From the NCBI GenBank assembly GCA_023515745.1, contig JALECJ010000258.1, positions 1,678,501 to 1,742,500 of the forward strand: a stretch of 64,000 nt of DNA. The letters run 5' to 3'. The notes beneath the pieces are model-generated. The model searched no databases, was not told the DNA's origin, and saw nothing but the letters and a program-made list of their open reading frames with translations. Position 1 is the stretch's first letter, and each line of letters begins with the position of its first letter. This document shows, one piece after another, positions 12,211 through 23,466 of this stretch. The translations under genes were made by a program, and so were the position numbers. The DNA comes from Amoeboaphelidium protococcarum. Taxonomy: Eukaryota; Aphelidiomycota; Aphelidea.

Positions 12211-12682
12211 TTATACTTGTTGGCACTATTTTTTGAGTAATAATAGTCAAATAAAACTTGAAGTATTAAACTGCTACAACACAGAACAACTGAAAGGAAA
12301 GAACAAGAAGTGAAAGAAGGAACGTTGATTGTTGTTGTATCTGCCTGTAGTAAACACAGCGCAATGTCTAACGCGCGGTGTTGTTTTCAAATGACAGACA
12401 ATGATTATTACCGACACACTCAATGATCAATAATAACAACTTGATATGTGGCGAGGTATCAAATGACAGGTATAATAATTGCCAAACGCGTAAAATTCGA
12501 CCAACTTGTCATTCTTTTTGATCGCCATTTACTTACAACGGAGGAATGAAGAAGGGAACGATCGTTTCAGCCTTAAAGATAAACACTCGCGTTATAATTG
12601 CAAGGCTTTCAATTCTAGCTGAGAGTATAAAAAAGTCAGAAAAAAGACTAGAATATATGTTGCGAAGTGCGATTTATTATAT
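12211..12682. other. Intergenic region, probable PAN2 promoter side
   Basis: About 470 bp between the PAN2 start and the 3' end of the MscL-like gene. ACGCG-type motifs occur at about 12390 (AACGCGCGG) and 12485 (AAACGCGTAA). A plus-strand frame (12546-12791) runs into the antisense of the MscL-like gene and is not supported. Confidence 0.4.
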
Positions 12683-13090
12683 TCAGACAGAATTACAGGT
12701 GACAACTTTACGAGATGTAAACTTTACCATCAGCGAGCCCACCAACACGACAGATAGCAAATTGATCAGATTAGTGAGAAAGAGTCCATAGTTCCAAGTG
12801 AACGCACCCGCAAGTTGAGCCTGAGCTATCGTGTTGTAGATCGGAGTAGACTCACCGGAACTGCTAGTACTTATAGCGGCAAATGTAGTTGGAGCATTCG
12901 ATACGGCGGAGGGGCCTTGAGCATTTCGCACCTCAGATGGATACTTGACCACCAGGAATAGACTGCTCAAATTGGATCCCAGCAATAGATCATTGACCAG
13001 TGACTGGATAAAAGTTGACAGAGCCAGAGCCACCAGAAATGCCACAGTGAGTGTCACGAATAACGGGCGAGTCTTGGTTTACTGATACAT
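12683..13090 (-). CDS. MscL-like mechanosensitive channel
   Basis: A 135-aa protein with two hydrophobic helices: about residues 10-35 (VTLTVAFLVALALSTFIQS) ending in VNDLLLG, and about 95-120 (NLINLLSVVLVGSLMV). The WNYGLFLTNLINLL stretch before TM2 resembles the YG-x-F-x-x-x-x-x-F-x-I entry of MscL TM2. MscL subunits are about 130-150 aa and form pentameric pores that open under membrane tension. The loop between the helices is Ser/Thr-rich, as expected for a periplasm- or outside-facing segment. The usual glycine run of TM1 is weak, so the assignment is probable rather than certain. Confidence 0.55.
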
Positions 13091-13520
13091 TTGTTAGTTG
13101 CTAGACTTTTAGCTATTCATTATTGATTATCTTGTGATTCAGTGCACTATATCGGCGGGATATTTGGGAATTTAGTTTAGTAGAGTAAGAGTTGATACAA
13201 GTAGTTTGCGCGGTGATAATTTTAAAGAGGCTTTGCATAGTTTCCTGATTAGGAGATTGGAAACACGTCTAGTTTCCTATTTTGTTAAGGCGCCTCGCAT
13301 TACAAGTACAGTGCAGAAATTGAACATTAAATGGAATGAAATATTGCGGGTTATATAATTCTTTTTGCTACTGCATATACCTCATTAGTTTAACTGCTTA
13401 AGTATTGATTGATCTTTGCAATCATTACTGATGCTCTTAGTGTGCGGCATTAGAACGTTCATTTCTTCTTTCTCCTAATGATCGCGTTTGACTTGAACCA
13501 ACGAATTTTGTACACATATC
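13091..13520. other. Divergent intergenic region
   Basis: About 430 bp separating the divergently transcribed MscL-like and SMP-domain genes, so presumably carrying both promoters. AT-rich; no gene and no clear motif recognised. Confidence 0.4.
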
Positions 13521-14786
13521 ATGTTTGGAGCTTCGTTCGTCATCTGGCTGATTCTGCACTTGTGTCTCTATAGACTGTACAAGTCCATACTCGTTCCAAT
13601 ACTTGAAATCGGCGACAGCGGTAAAGATTTAGATAAAGACCAAGGTGAAGCGCAAGTCATTCGACATAGTCGAGAATCCTCAATCAATCGCCCACTACCT
13701 CCCGTTCCACAGCCGAAACCTTAGATTACTTTAAAGATGCTATCACATGTGTAGGCAACTTCGCCGCTAATCTAGACGGTGTTAAAGTCTCAATTTCATT
13801 CAATGCTATCACCATCCCTAATTAGTAATCAGTCGCTGGCTGAGAGATTGCGAGAGAATTTGAACAGGGAGTTTGCAATGATGGGTCCGAAGAACAAGAT
13901 TTTCAAATCTCTATCTGTTGGTAAGCTGCAAGTGGGCGGTGTGGATTCTGTACCGATTTTAAGAAATTTCCAAGTTTTGCGGTAATATATCAGCAGCAGT
14001 AATGATGGTGGTGTCAAAGCGTCTAGTAGTAATGATGCGATTTCGACCAGTCTTGATCAGTAATAATCACAGACTCGCTCAAATAATAATAATAATAAGC
14101 TGTCGTTCCCGCAAGAGGAATTGGTGACTGAGATTGTCGGTAAGCTGGTATATTGCGGTGGATTCTATATGGAGTTCAATACTACTCTGTAGATGTATAC
14201 AACGATAGAGGCTGTGCTAAAAGTGCATGTTCTGGATGTCATTGGAATGTTTATATTCTCGTTCGGCTCACGCCTGGAACATGATGCTGAGACTGATTAA
14301 TCGATTCCAGTGTTCACAGTTACCATCTCCCTAAAGGAGGATCCAGCTATTAATCTGGACATAAAGTCTGAACTTGGCCAGCTGTAGGATCTAAGCATAG
14401 TCAAACAGGTGATCAATAGTACAATCAAAGTGGTGTTGAGACGTTTATTCGTTGAACCATCCGGTCGCAGATTCGAATGGCGACCATACACTGCCGGTTG
14501 GAAGAGTGTCGAGTTGAGCAAGGCAGACAAGTAGTAAATTTTGGATTAGAAAAAGAAGAGGAACGCGGCGATTTAATAATAGTAATAGTAAATTGCTTAG
14601 CAGTAGTAGTAGTCCTAGCACTAATAAGCTTAGTCTTAATCACAGATGTAACTATCATCCTCTTAGAGCAGCAGTCCTACATCTGTTAATGCCAAGTAGC
14701 AAGGTTCTAATCAGTATACATCTGCACCAGTTCTGCCTCCGCGTCAACTCTCTAAGTCATTTGTGAATAATCTTCAAGATTAATGA
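13521..14786 (+). CDS. SMP-domain (TULIP) lipid-transfer protein
   Basis: The 421-aa protein starts with one hydrophobic segment (about 2-20) and a Pro-rich linker, then an SMP-like region (about 85-345). Visible elements are VGKLVYCGGFYMEFNTTLQ, the NLDIKSELGQLQDL stretch and KVVLRRLFVEPSGRRFEWRP, which fit the SMP pattern of an amphipathic barrel followed by a basic RRxFVEP-like end. SMP proteins (E-Syt, Mmm1, TEX2, PDZD8) carry lipids between membranes at contact sites. An N-terminal anchor directly before the SMP is Mmm1/PDZD8-like. The C-terminal 80 residues are Gln-rich, almost all of it written with TAA and TAG. Stop TGA at 14784-14786; the convergent neighbour ends 70 bp away. Confidence 0.65.
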
Positions 14787-14856
14787 TACTAGAATCAACA
14801 TATTAAGGAAATACCATCTATGCAAATGAAGATTCTCATTATTCTAGACAATTGAA

Positions 14857-16206
14857 TCACTTCCTCATAATCTTTTACAATGTGGTGAGCTTCTACTTTT
14901 TCTTTGCCGGCTTCTTAATCTTTCCAGGTTGAGCTGCATTAGCAGGAGACGTAGTAGCAGCAGAAGCTGATTAGATTCTATGTGTACTTGACTACTGTTA
15001 TTGCTATTACCGCGTATGGACTTAGGTTGTCTCTGTTTCCATAATGGTATCTAAATTAACTTCAATGAACTCATCATCGTCATCTCCGACACTACCATCA
15101 TCAGTATCGCCATCATTAGCATCTAAAATCTCCTTTCTTAATCGCTCAACAATTAGATTAATTTCACTCATAGCAGGTGCTTTGATTCCACCAGATTAAC
15201 ACATTGACAAAGTTTAATCTATACTCTGAACAACATCACGGACTTGATGTTAGAATTTTTACACATTAGAACTATCACCACCGCCTTGCAAGATTTAATC
15301 ACATACATTGATCCATCCTAGTAATTTCCAAGCCTTAATTATCATAAGCAACTTCAAGCCACGTCGAATCTCCTCATATATACCAGTGTTATACTCACCT
15401 TCATCCTCTAATTATAGATGTGTATAATCCTTAGTACCACCAGAATTTTTCAGACTAATCTCAATTGTATCATCATCACTATCATCAACTACTTTTAAAG
15501 ACTTCAAATTCTAACGCAACTTTAAATTCAGATCTATAATACTGCGCAGTGAGTAATGATGTTGGTCATACGGCAGCGTAAAGCCTTACTCCGCATCAGA
15601 CTATACTCTTTTAAATCTATTTATTTAGATTTACTTGAAGCGATTATTGCCATTATCACTTCGAGGACCGTTTATAGATGAATCAGCTGGTGGGGATGGT
15701 ACATGATGGTGCAGGTAATCTAAACACACGTCCAGTACACCTGTACGCCGAGAATTACAAAGATAAGGAAACCATGAAATCCAGCCTTTAAATAAATCCA
15801 GTAATTTCTAATGATGATACTTTGCAATATCAAAACTCTATGATGATGATGATGACGAGGTGGATACCAGTCGCGGAATTAATTGGTTCAACTGTGGAAT
15901 CAATTGGAATCTCAATTATTAGCTACGTCTAAACAAATAGTCCACCAGTGAGTATAATCTGTTCAATCTAAGTTTTTACTATTTGATATTAGCAGATTAC
16001 TTGACTTTATTACCACCCACTGCCTGCGTAAGAGTATCAATTATCAGATTGTACACAAAGATTGCGGCTGATGGAAACTCTCTTAAAATCACTTTAAACT
16101 ACGATTAAACTTCTCGCATGTCAGAACTTGAGTCACCATCATCAACATTGACTTTACCAAATAATTTTACCAATTTATTCTATATTTATTTCTATGAAAG
16201 TTCCAT
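14857..16206 (-). CDS. UVSSA-like protein (UV-stimulated scaffold, VHS/ENTH-like domain)
   Basis: A 449-aa protein with a helical VHS/ENTH-like N-terminal domain. The diagnostic stretch is LYSLVDYLFRRSQQLRFQL, close to the ...VDELFxRSxxFR... segment of UVSSA, followed after a Ser-rich insert by a KGWxxWFPYL-like helix. UVSSA recruits USP7 and TFIIH to RNA polymerase II stalled at DNA lesions. The middle and C-terminal half is acidic and helical and ends in Lys-rich KKPAKKKQK. I do not see the C-terminal DUF2043 zinc region, and the protein is shorter than vertebrate UVSSA (about 700 aa). Another VHS/ENTH-fold protein is the main alternative. ATG at 16206 is followed by a Gln/Lys-rich stretch. 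Confidence 0.5.
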
Positions 16207-16512
16207 TCATTTACCTACTAAGCTTAGCGTTTCTATGTGGCTTTAAGCTGAAACTCAATTCGATCGAGTAAAGATGGGAACAGATAAAGCAAAGAGCGGC
16301 AGCGAGACAGAATGAGAGATAAGAAGCGATGGCATACCTGCAGTTCAAAAGTCACCAAGAAACAAGATTGCGACTAGGTAGAAAAACCTCCATCAAAAGA
16401 AAAGTCACATCAATAACGCTTTACTAACATCCTAATTTATTCATATTATTTCACTCATTTGTACTCCAAATTAACTTTTCAACGCCAAGACTACGTCCAC
16501 CTGGAATTCCAC
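16207..16512. other. Intergenic gap
   Basis: About 306 bp between the UVSSA-like start and the 3' end of the EF-hand gene. Nothing recognised. Confidence 0.35.
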
Positions 16513-17454
16513 TCATTGAGCAGGAGGACCAACAACTTGAATCACATTTTTGTTGACTATGTAATCGGTCAACATTGTCATAGCGATGGTACCTCCGATG
16601 ATAGTGCCAATGCCCAACAACACACCTGCACCGAATACAAATGGATTTTAGGACAAAATGCCAAGTAGGATTATAAAGATACCGGCAGTCATAGGGACAA
16701 AGATATCAGCGAGGATCATACCAACAGTTCTACGGTTGACTCTTCTCTTTATCAAATCCGCGTCAGTTGTGATGTTTTGTTATCCATTCACACTGGCAAC
16801 AGGTACAGAGTTATCGTACGCAGAATAGGTATAAGGCTGGGAGACAACAACACCACTACCATAGTATACAGTTTCATAGCCCAAATATGTTTTAAAGCAG
16901 TTATCTAAATTCACGCAATTGGTATCGAGAATGCACTTGTTCAATTGACTAGTCTCCTAATCACCCAACTTGCACAGGCTGACAGCGAAATCTGCCTGTT
17001 GGGAATAGCGCTTCAGTCTATCGTCATTCTTGACATTACATTGCTACAGTTTGTCCTGCAACTTTTGACAGAACGCACCACAGTACTTGAATTCAGCGGT
17101 CAGCAGCTTCTAACTTGCAGTACTGAACTCCTCAGTAGTCACTTCGTAATTACCAGAGGCATCGGCAAATTTGTAGATGGATCCCAGACTAACCTTCTCC
17201 TGACCAGGTGTCGCGAGAGCAGCAGTCTTCAAATTGAACTTCTTCACTTCATCGCGCTTAATAACACCATCCTTGTCCTAATCCATCTCCTGGAAAGCAT
17301 CAGCAATCATTTGTGACGCGACACCCATGTCACTACCGAAATACAGATCCAGAAGAGTAGTGCTCTCCATAGCGTCATCACACTTCTCCTTCTTACGCGC
17401 ATCAATAACACTAAACAGCGCAGAGATGATCGCCAAGACTATGATCACCTTCAT
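16513..17454 (-). CDS. Secretory-pathway EF-hand membrane protein
   Basis: 313 aa starting with a clear signal peptide (MKVIIVLAIISALFSVIDA). A canonical EF-hand loop DQDKDGVIKRDE lies near residue 60 (D1, D3, D5, G6, I8, E12). A second, degenerate loop DASGNYEVTTEE follows about 38 residues later. A Cys-rich middle follows (CGAFCQ, QCN, SLCK, NKCILDTNC, NCF), then two C-terminal hydrophobic helices (about 240-265 and 268-290) separated by a short Gln/Asn/Pro turn. It is likely a luminal or extracellular calcium-binding protein anchored in the membrane by a hairpin. An upstream in-frame extension (to 17520) would bury the signal peptide, so the start at 17454 is preferred. No named family is recognised. 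Confidence 0.7.
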
Positions 17455-17643
17455 TTTAATAACTGCAGTCAACAGTGTGTTAATTAAATATGTTTGTGAA
17501 AAATTTAATAAATATGGCATCAGTCGCCCGGTTACTTCAGCTGATGCAGCACGTACGGTACCCCTTAAAGAAATATAAGCATATTGACAACCATGTTGAA
17601 AATAAGTGAAAGAGATTTTAAGTTTGAAATTGATTAAATCAAA

Positions 17644-18831
17644 TCATAATTTCTCAATAAGAATACCAGTAGCACCACCGCCACCGTTGCATATAGCGGC
17701 ACATCCAATTTGGCCACTTTTCAACAGAGATGTCAAGGTGATTACAATTCGCGATCCAGAGCTGCCAATAGGATGTCCCAGAGATACTCCACCACCAGCA
17801 ATATTCACCTTTTCTGGATCAAGGCCGAGAATCTTTTCATTAGCTCTGACCACCACACTGAATGCTTCGTTGATCTCGAATAAACTAATATCTGACAGCT
17901 TCTTACCAGAGATGCTCAGCAACTTTTTAATAGCATCAGCAGGAGCAATTGTAAACTCTTTCGGGTCCCGCTGCGTGTCACAGTACGCAATAATACGAGC
18001 CAGTGGCTTCAATGCACTTACACTCTTCGCCTTATCCTCTGACATTAACACCACGGCACTGGCACCATCATTCAGAGTACTTGCATTGGCAGCGGTTACA
18101 CTTCCACCCTGAGATTTAAACACTGGCTTCAATGAGCCAATCTTGCTAAAATCCACACGCTTAAACTCCTCATCATCCTCAACCATTGTCACTTTGCCCT
18201 TAATTTTGACTGGTACAGGAACTATTTCGCTCTTAAATACACCATCCTTATGTGCCTGTGCGGCCCGCTTGTAACTGGATATAGCATGCTCATCCTACTG
18301 CTATCTGCTGATACCAAACTTCTCTGCCGTCTCCTCGGCACAACTGCCCATATGAATCTGATACTGAGCATCCCACAAGCCATCCTTAATTATCGAGTCT
18401 GTGACCGTTTGATGGCCATATCCATAACCTGCACGAGCCTTCTAATCCAAATAGTACGGCGCATTGCTCATCGATTCCATACCGCCGGCAACAACGACAT
18501 CGCAATGACCAAGCTAGATCTGGGATGCACCCAAAGTTATAGCCTTCATACCGGATGCACACACCTTGTTAACTAGAGTGGTAGGCACTGAGCTGGGAAT
18601 ACCTGCTAGGCGAGCGACCTGTGTAGATGGTGCCTGGCCAAGATTAGCACTCACCACATTGCCAAAGTATAAATCTTGAACTTGAGATGGCTCCAGGTGT
18701 GCACGTTCCACTGCTCCCTTCACAGCGACCCCTCCCAGAACTGTGGCTGGCACAGAACTCAGCGTCGATCTAAAGGATCCAACTGGAGTTCTCGCTGCAG
18801 ATGCAATAACTACATTTCTAAACTTGGACAT
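17644..18831 (-). CDS. ACAT: Acetyl-CoA acetyltransferase (thiolase II)
   Basis: The 395-aa length is typical of a biosynthetic thiolase, which condenses two acetyl-CoA to acetoacetyl-CoA at the entry to the mevalonate pathway. Motifs appear in order: [11 protein letters not shown] at the N-terminus, [10 protein letters not shown] with the nucleophilic Cys at about 91, [11 protein letters not shown]-type loop, [21 protein letters not shown] with the catalytic His, and CNGGGGATG with the second Cys at about 381. No mitochondrial presequence and no peroxisomal SKL end (it ends EKL), so it is probably cytosolic, like yeast Erg10. Several TAG/TAA codons occur in the 18190-18520 stretch, where standard translation would break the gene in two. 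Confidence 0.95.
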
Positions 18832-19076
18832 TTTAATTTTATTTTCACAATCGACTTACAATGGTAATCAAATATCGTCAAGTAAACGTCGGCGTTTAAG
18901 TAAAATGAAAAAGGAGATGTAACAAACATCGGCAATTTTAGTAAGAAGCACATTAAAGTTGATCAAAGCCTGCTAACAAAGTCAAGGTTACTAAAAATTG
19001 CGGACAACTGTCAATATAAAATATATCATCTACTAATATTATACAAAGAGAATCAAATATCTAGATTGCGTAATAA

Positions 19077-19853
19077 TCAATAACCATAAATTTCATAGTC
19101 GGAACTGTCAGAGTCGTGAGGGGAGAAGCGCGATAATTATGAGGAAGTTGTCGTGGATCCATCATCAAAGTCTTCGCTGCAGAATTCATCTAATTCAATT
19201 AAAGGATCTCCAATATCAGGATACTCATGAGCCCAGTGGTCTTCAGCATTAGAGTCCTCATCTTCACCATACTCATCCTAGTTCCATTAATCAGAATCAT
19301 ATTCACATTCAAGCATCTCCTGAAGAATGAGAAAATCTTCTTCATCAGCCAACACTGCAGATGCGATGTTAACGCTGTCATTAATTACGGAATTCAACGA
19401 AGAATCTTCAGCGCATACACGATATTAGTCATACACATACTCTTCTTCATCTATATCTACATCAGGGAGAGCATCCTTCAATAATGGTGTAAACTTTTCA
19501 TATAACCCCTTCAAACTTTAATCCTCTCGCGTATGTGTAGAGTCATTTTATTATTGCACCGTGAGGTAAAACTCATTTCTAGAATCTTTAGCCAATCTTA
19601 GTCGCTTTGCATTCTATGAATCAAGACTCCCCTAAGCCTCGAGTGTAGAGTCCTTGCTATCATATAACGAAGGATTTTCTAATGGTACAAATTCATCACT
19701 TTGAGATTAATCGAGTTTCCTTTTCAATACTAATCGCTACTATTGATTCTCGATCCTCAAATAATCCACAGCCTATTCATCGCGTTTCCTTTTAATTCTC
19801 ACATACTGCTGCTATAGTTAACTGTCTTTATCAACTGGATATTATATAAGCAT
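19077..19853 (-). CDS. IWR1: Iwr1/SLC7A6OS, RNA polymerase II nuclear import factor
   Basis: 258 aa. The N-terminus has VRIKRKRDEQAVDYLRIE, the conserved K/R-rich opening of Iwr1 that acts as a nuclear localisation signal. The centre has EEEYVYDQYR, the hallmark YVYDxY box. The C-terminal half is acidic with DEDSNAEDHWAHEYPDI, matching the DSNxExxxxxxYPDE segment of the family. Iwr1 binds assembled RNA polymerase II in the cytoplasm and directs its import. The final 50 residues are Asp/Ser/Glu-rich. Six TAR codons in the first third are read as Gln. Confidence 0.85.
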
Positions 19854-20339
19854 TCTCTCAGGGACCAACGTCTAAAAATTATAAACACACTCTAAATCAA
19901 TAACAAAATAAAAATTATAAGTCACAACAGCTTTTGAGCAAAACAAGAAGTGAAAAATAGTATGTAAATGTCATAGTCGCGCCTGATGAATCACAACGTT
20001 TACAGGAGACAGGTACTATAGCGTATTTTTAAATTGACCAAATCTTTCTTAGTTCAGGTTATAGATTAATAAATCTACATCTTTTTTATGCATTGCATTT
20101 AACATTATCCTTCTAGTACCGCGTTGTCGGTTCTCAAAACTCATCCAAAAGGCTAATTAGCTCCGGCTTACTCATTCGGCAACTTCCCACTCACTCACTC
20201 GCTCAGTCAGTCTGTGAAACAACAAACAACAAACTATTCAGCGATCGATTCATATTCCTTTGTGAAACAACAACAATCTACAGGTAAAGTTACATCTAAA
20301 AAGTCAAGTCTTAAATTAGTCTTTAAAGCATATTTATTT
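19854..20339. other. Divergent intergenic region
   Basis: About 490 bp between the divergent Iwr1 and Q/S-rich genes. The reading frame of the right-hand gene is open upstream to at least 20214 without an ATG, so a 5' exon or a longer leader cannot be excluded (ACAG/GTAAAG near 20280). No other signal. Confidence 0.4.
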
Positions 20340-21440
20340 ATGTCTGGGCAGCCATTTAATAATATATCTACAGCTATCAAATCTGTGAGGAAGCCAAGAG
20401 AAGGAAGTCCAACTACCAACAATTTTCTGAGTTCCGCTGGATCTCCATCTGGTGGCGATAAGCGTTTGACAATGATTGACGATGCTCAGTATGTTATTCC
20501 ATAGTAGTAGAGTAATTCTCAAAAGGAGCAGAGTTATATGGATGATTCAACTACTGCTTTAGATAATCAGTTGGCGAGTATGCGATATCAGATTGGTACT
20601 GATCCTAATTCATCAAGTTTTGCTGATAGAGAGTCAAACATTGATGGATCTTCATCAGAGTTGAGAAATATTAATATTTAGTATCTACAATCTTCATAAT
20701 CATCGGCGGTGGCATAGTCTGGCATAGGTGACTTGATATCGTCGTTGTAGAAAGGATTAATAAGTGCACCATAACCATCACCTGTTAGTCCTAGTAGGAG
20801 CACAGCGGATAGAAGAAGATCCTCCTTCACGCCGCCATCCATTGGTGGTGGGTATCTCCAATAATAATCATCTGATAATACTTAAACAACAATGGTGCAA
20901 TCTAAGCGATCATCATTCAATTCTTATGCATAATCTCCATTCGCACTGTCCACAGCAGAGGCATAATAAGCGTAGAAAATGAAGCGTATGTCTAATCCGA
21001 CTCCTCTGTCGCTTCAGCATTAGCAAATTATGCAGCAGAATGCAATGCAACATGCAATATCGCAGATATCTGAAAAGGAACTTGAATCATCATCGACGTA
21101 GGGCAAGGGATCCATCGCGAGTTCAATGGATATCAATTACAAAGAAAATGGCGGTGAACCCCAAGGCGTAGTTGCAGTCGAGCCTGAATAAAATCAAGAG
21201 ACTCTGGGTTTGATTAAATTTGTACCTGAAGATTGGATTTAGAGCATTGTAATACCGAATTCTATGGCGAACACTGCTGATAATGCTTATGCCGATGATA
21301 AGAGGTACGCCAAGTTTAGACGCGCAGTCATTTCCATTCTTGAAGATGAAATTGATTATCCTCTTAAGCCTCCGACTAGACTCGCGTACATGAATTAATT
21401 AGTGGGTGAATTATCACTGCCGAATAAAACAATAGGTTGA
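20340..21440 (+). CDS. Gln/Ser-rich protein of unknown function
   Basis: 366 aa from ATG at 20340 to TGA at 21438. Most of the protein is low-complexity Ser/Gln/Asn/Pro sequence with basic SxS patches (RRRSSF, SKRSSF), which look like phosphorylation sites. The Gln runs are largely TAA/TAG. The last 80 residues are different: a compact, non-repetitive stretch with FVPEDWIQSIV, RRAVISILEDEIDYPLKPP and LSLPNKTIG, likely a folded or partner-binding C-terminal domain. I do not recognise it. The start could lie further upstream because no in-frame stop is seen before 20214. Confidence 0.55.
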
Positions 21441-21737
21441 TCAATGCATGTACTGGAGATTTCTATCAAAAAAACATAGAAGAAAGTGTACTCATATGCA
21501 GCATAATCGTTTGATTAAAGTATATACCGATGACACTTGCCACTATTGTTCTTCCTCTCGCTAATCATACTGAACTAAGCGCGTGAGTTTTGCGATTGAA
21601 CCGCAACGTCTTCATTCACACTCATTTGGTCTTTGAGTGTCGCGATTCCTTTCATTGAGAGTTTTTGACGTTTTTTCTTTTTCTGCGGAACCGACACGCC
21701 TTGAAAGTTTTCACGGCCTTACAGTAATAGAAGAGGA

Positions 21738-21770
21738 TATAAAAATACCTTTAGCGAATTATATAAAACT
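21738..21770 (+). promoter_or_regulatory. Candidate TATA elements upstream of the eIF4B-like gene
   Basis: TATAAAAATA at 21738-21747 and ATATAAAACT at 21761-21770 lie 50 and 27 bp before the ATG at 21788 in a 347-bp intergenic region (21441-21787) that is otherwise without a gene. They resemble TATA boxes, but in AT-rich spacer such matches are common and no transcript data exist. Confidence 0.3.
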
Positions 21771-21787
21771 AAGAATTTATTACAAAC

Positions 21788-22930
21788 ATGACTGCTAATA
21801 CCGCTGCAACTACTGCTAAAAAGAACAAGAAGGGAGCCAAGATGTCTCTGAATGCCTTCCTGGCTGATGAGAGCACAGGCTCTTGGGCAGATGAAATGTC
21901 GGATTTGCCAACCATGACGTCTGCTGTCTACGAGCAGGCTATCAATGGCACTTCGGATGATAGTCCGTCAACTACGAGAGGAGGATTTTAGGGTGGTCGT
22001 CCTTAGATGGAGCGTCCAGATAGACCATGGAGAAATGATGGCGGTCGCGGTGGAGCTAGACGTGAGCATCCTTAGCGCGAAGTGAAGGAAATCCCTGACC
22101 AGCCACCTTACACTGCTTACATTGGAGGTTTGCCTTATTCTGCTACGCAAGACTCGCTTGGTGCTATTTTCACACCTCATGTCTGCACTAACGTCCGCAT
22201 CCCGGTGGATAGAGATACCGGTAAAGTGAAGGGGTTTGCGTACGTTGAATTCACCACGCGTGAAGGATTGCAATACGCCCTGGACAAGATCAATAGCGGT
22301 GATTTGATTATGGATGGTCGCAAGATGAGAGCAGATGTTGCCGATGCTCCTAAAAGAGAAGGAAATGGCAAGTTTACTCCTCAGCGAGATGACAGTAGAG
22401 ACTTCTCTGAGTGGAGGAGGGATACGCCGTTGTAGCCGACCCCATCTGCCTCTCAGCGATAGTCATCTTTTAGTAGCAGCGCTGGCGGGTTTTCCAGTCG
22501 ATCTGCTAGCCGTGGTCGCGATCGTCCTACTCCACCAACTTCATCTTCTAGATTCTCGAATGACACTGAATGGAAGGGCGGTGCTTTCAGTAAGCCTGCA
22601 TCCGCTGGTGGTAGTGCGTCACGTCCATCATCTAGATAGCCGCCGCGTAATGACAGAAGTCCATCCTCGAATACTCCTAGCAGAGCTCCTGCTTCTGGTG
22701 GAAATAGACCTCCTGTTAGAGAAGAGCGGCCGTTTGATAATAACTGGCGCCGTGCTGGTGATGCACCTGCTCCAGTGGTATCCTCCGCTAGCAGACAGCA
22801 TTCTCGTCCATCTACTTCAGGTGCTGCATCCAAGCCAGGATTTGAATCTAGAGCACCGCCAGCCCGCCGTGAAGATCCAAAAGTGGCAGATCTGGAAGCT
22901 AAATTGCGAAAAGCTCGTTTGGGATAGTGA
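21788..22930 (+). CDS. eIF4B-like RRM translation factor
   Basis: 380 aa. The N-terminus has Lys-rich then SLNAFLADESTGSWADEMSD, close to the SWADEMxxLP box of eIF4B. An RRM follows at about 105-185 with RNP2 TAYIGGLPYS and RNP1 KGFAYVEFTT. The C-terminal half is a disordered Arg/Ser/Pro/Gly-rich tail with repeated RPS/SRP units and ends in a short helix (KVADLEAKLRKARLG). eIF4B (yeast Tif3) stimulates the eIF4A helicase during 43S recruitment. The length is shorter than animal eIF4B but close to Tif3. eIF4H is the alternative but lacks the WADE box. The gene ends with TAG (Gln) then TGA. Confidence 0.85.
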
Positions 22931-23080
22931 TTTGATCAATGAAAATTTATACAACACATCACTAGCTAATATCATCATGGTTAACGCATTGAATAAAAAT
23001 GAAACTGGTTTGATCTATATTGATTTTTCTTTTATCTTGTACGACGATTGATTAGTATGTTGTCAATAATGATAAACGTT

Positions 23081-23260
23081 TCATTGAGAATATATATTGC
23101 TTTGATTTAGATCACATTTGTAGTTCTAGTTGTAATAATGTCGGTCGCGTCTTTGCCATTCATTTTGATCGCCGAAGTTGTTATATCTGTTGCGTGTAAA
23201 GTAGCCTTCTGGCTGACAAGTCTCATTCTAAACGCCTAAACGACAAGATATATTATTCAT
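23081..23260 (-). CDS. Possible small 59-aa protein
   Basis: A 60-codon frame from ATG 23260 to TGA 23081 on the minus strand lies in the 536-bp gap (22931-23466) between two plus-strand genes. It has three Cys and aromatic/Asn/Arg-rich text (YFTRNRYNNFGDQNEWQRRD) and uses TAG twice. The frame is open upstream to about 23385 without another ATG, so a spliced upstream exon is possible. No family is recognised and the length is compatible with chance. Confidence 0.25.
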
Positions 23261-23466
23261 CTTGCAGTTATTATCCTATATAGAGTTTGCGGGTATTCGC
23301 TTAAAGTACCGCTGCAGATATGATAAATTGAATGAACAAAATACATGTATAGTTGAGCTCTCTCAATGAGAACCATAAAGTGCGCGTCTTCAAACTGGGA
23401 ATTTTCTCTTTTTACAGCAAAGCATCACCAGTGTAAAATTACTATAACGAACACCAATCAAAAGTA

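Noticed and set aside
12546-12791. Plus-strand ORF with MKKGTIV start and Lys/Ile-rich helices
   Set aside because: Its second half is antisense to the MscL-like gene, no motif is recognisable, and an 80-codon frame is common when only TGA stops.
17606-18112. 168-aa plus-strand ORF
   Set aside because: Exact antisense of the thiolase gene.
22335-23051. 238-aa plus-strand ORF, Leu/Val/His-rich
   Set aside because: It is an alternative frame of the eIF4B-like Arg/Ser/Pro tail. The RRM frame continues in frame with TAG as Gln to its own TGA.
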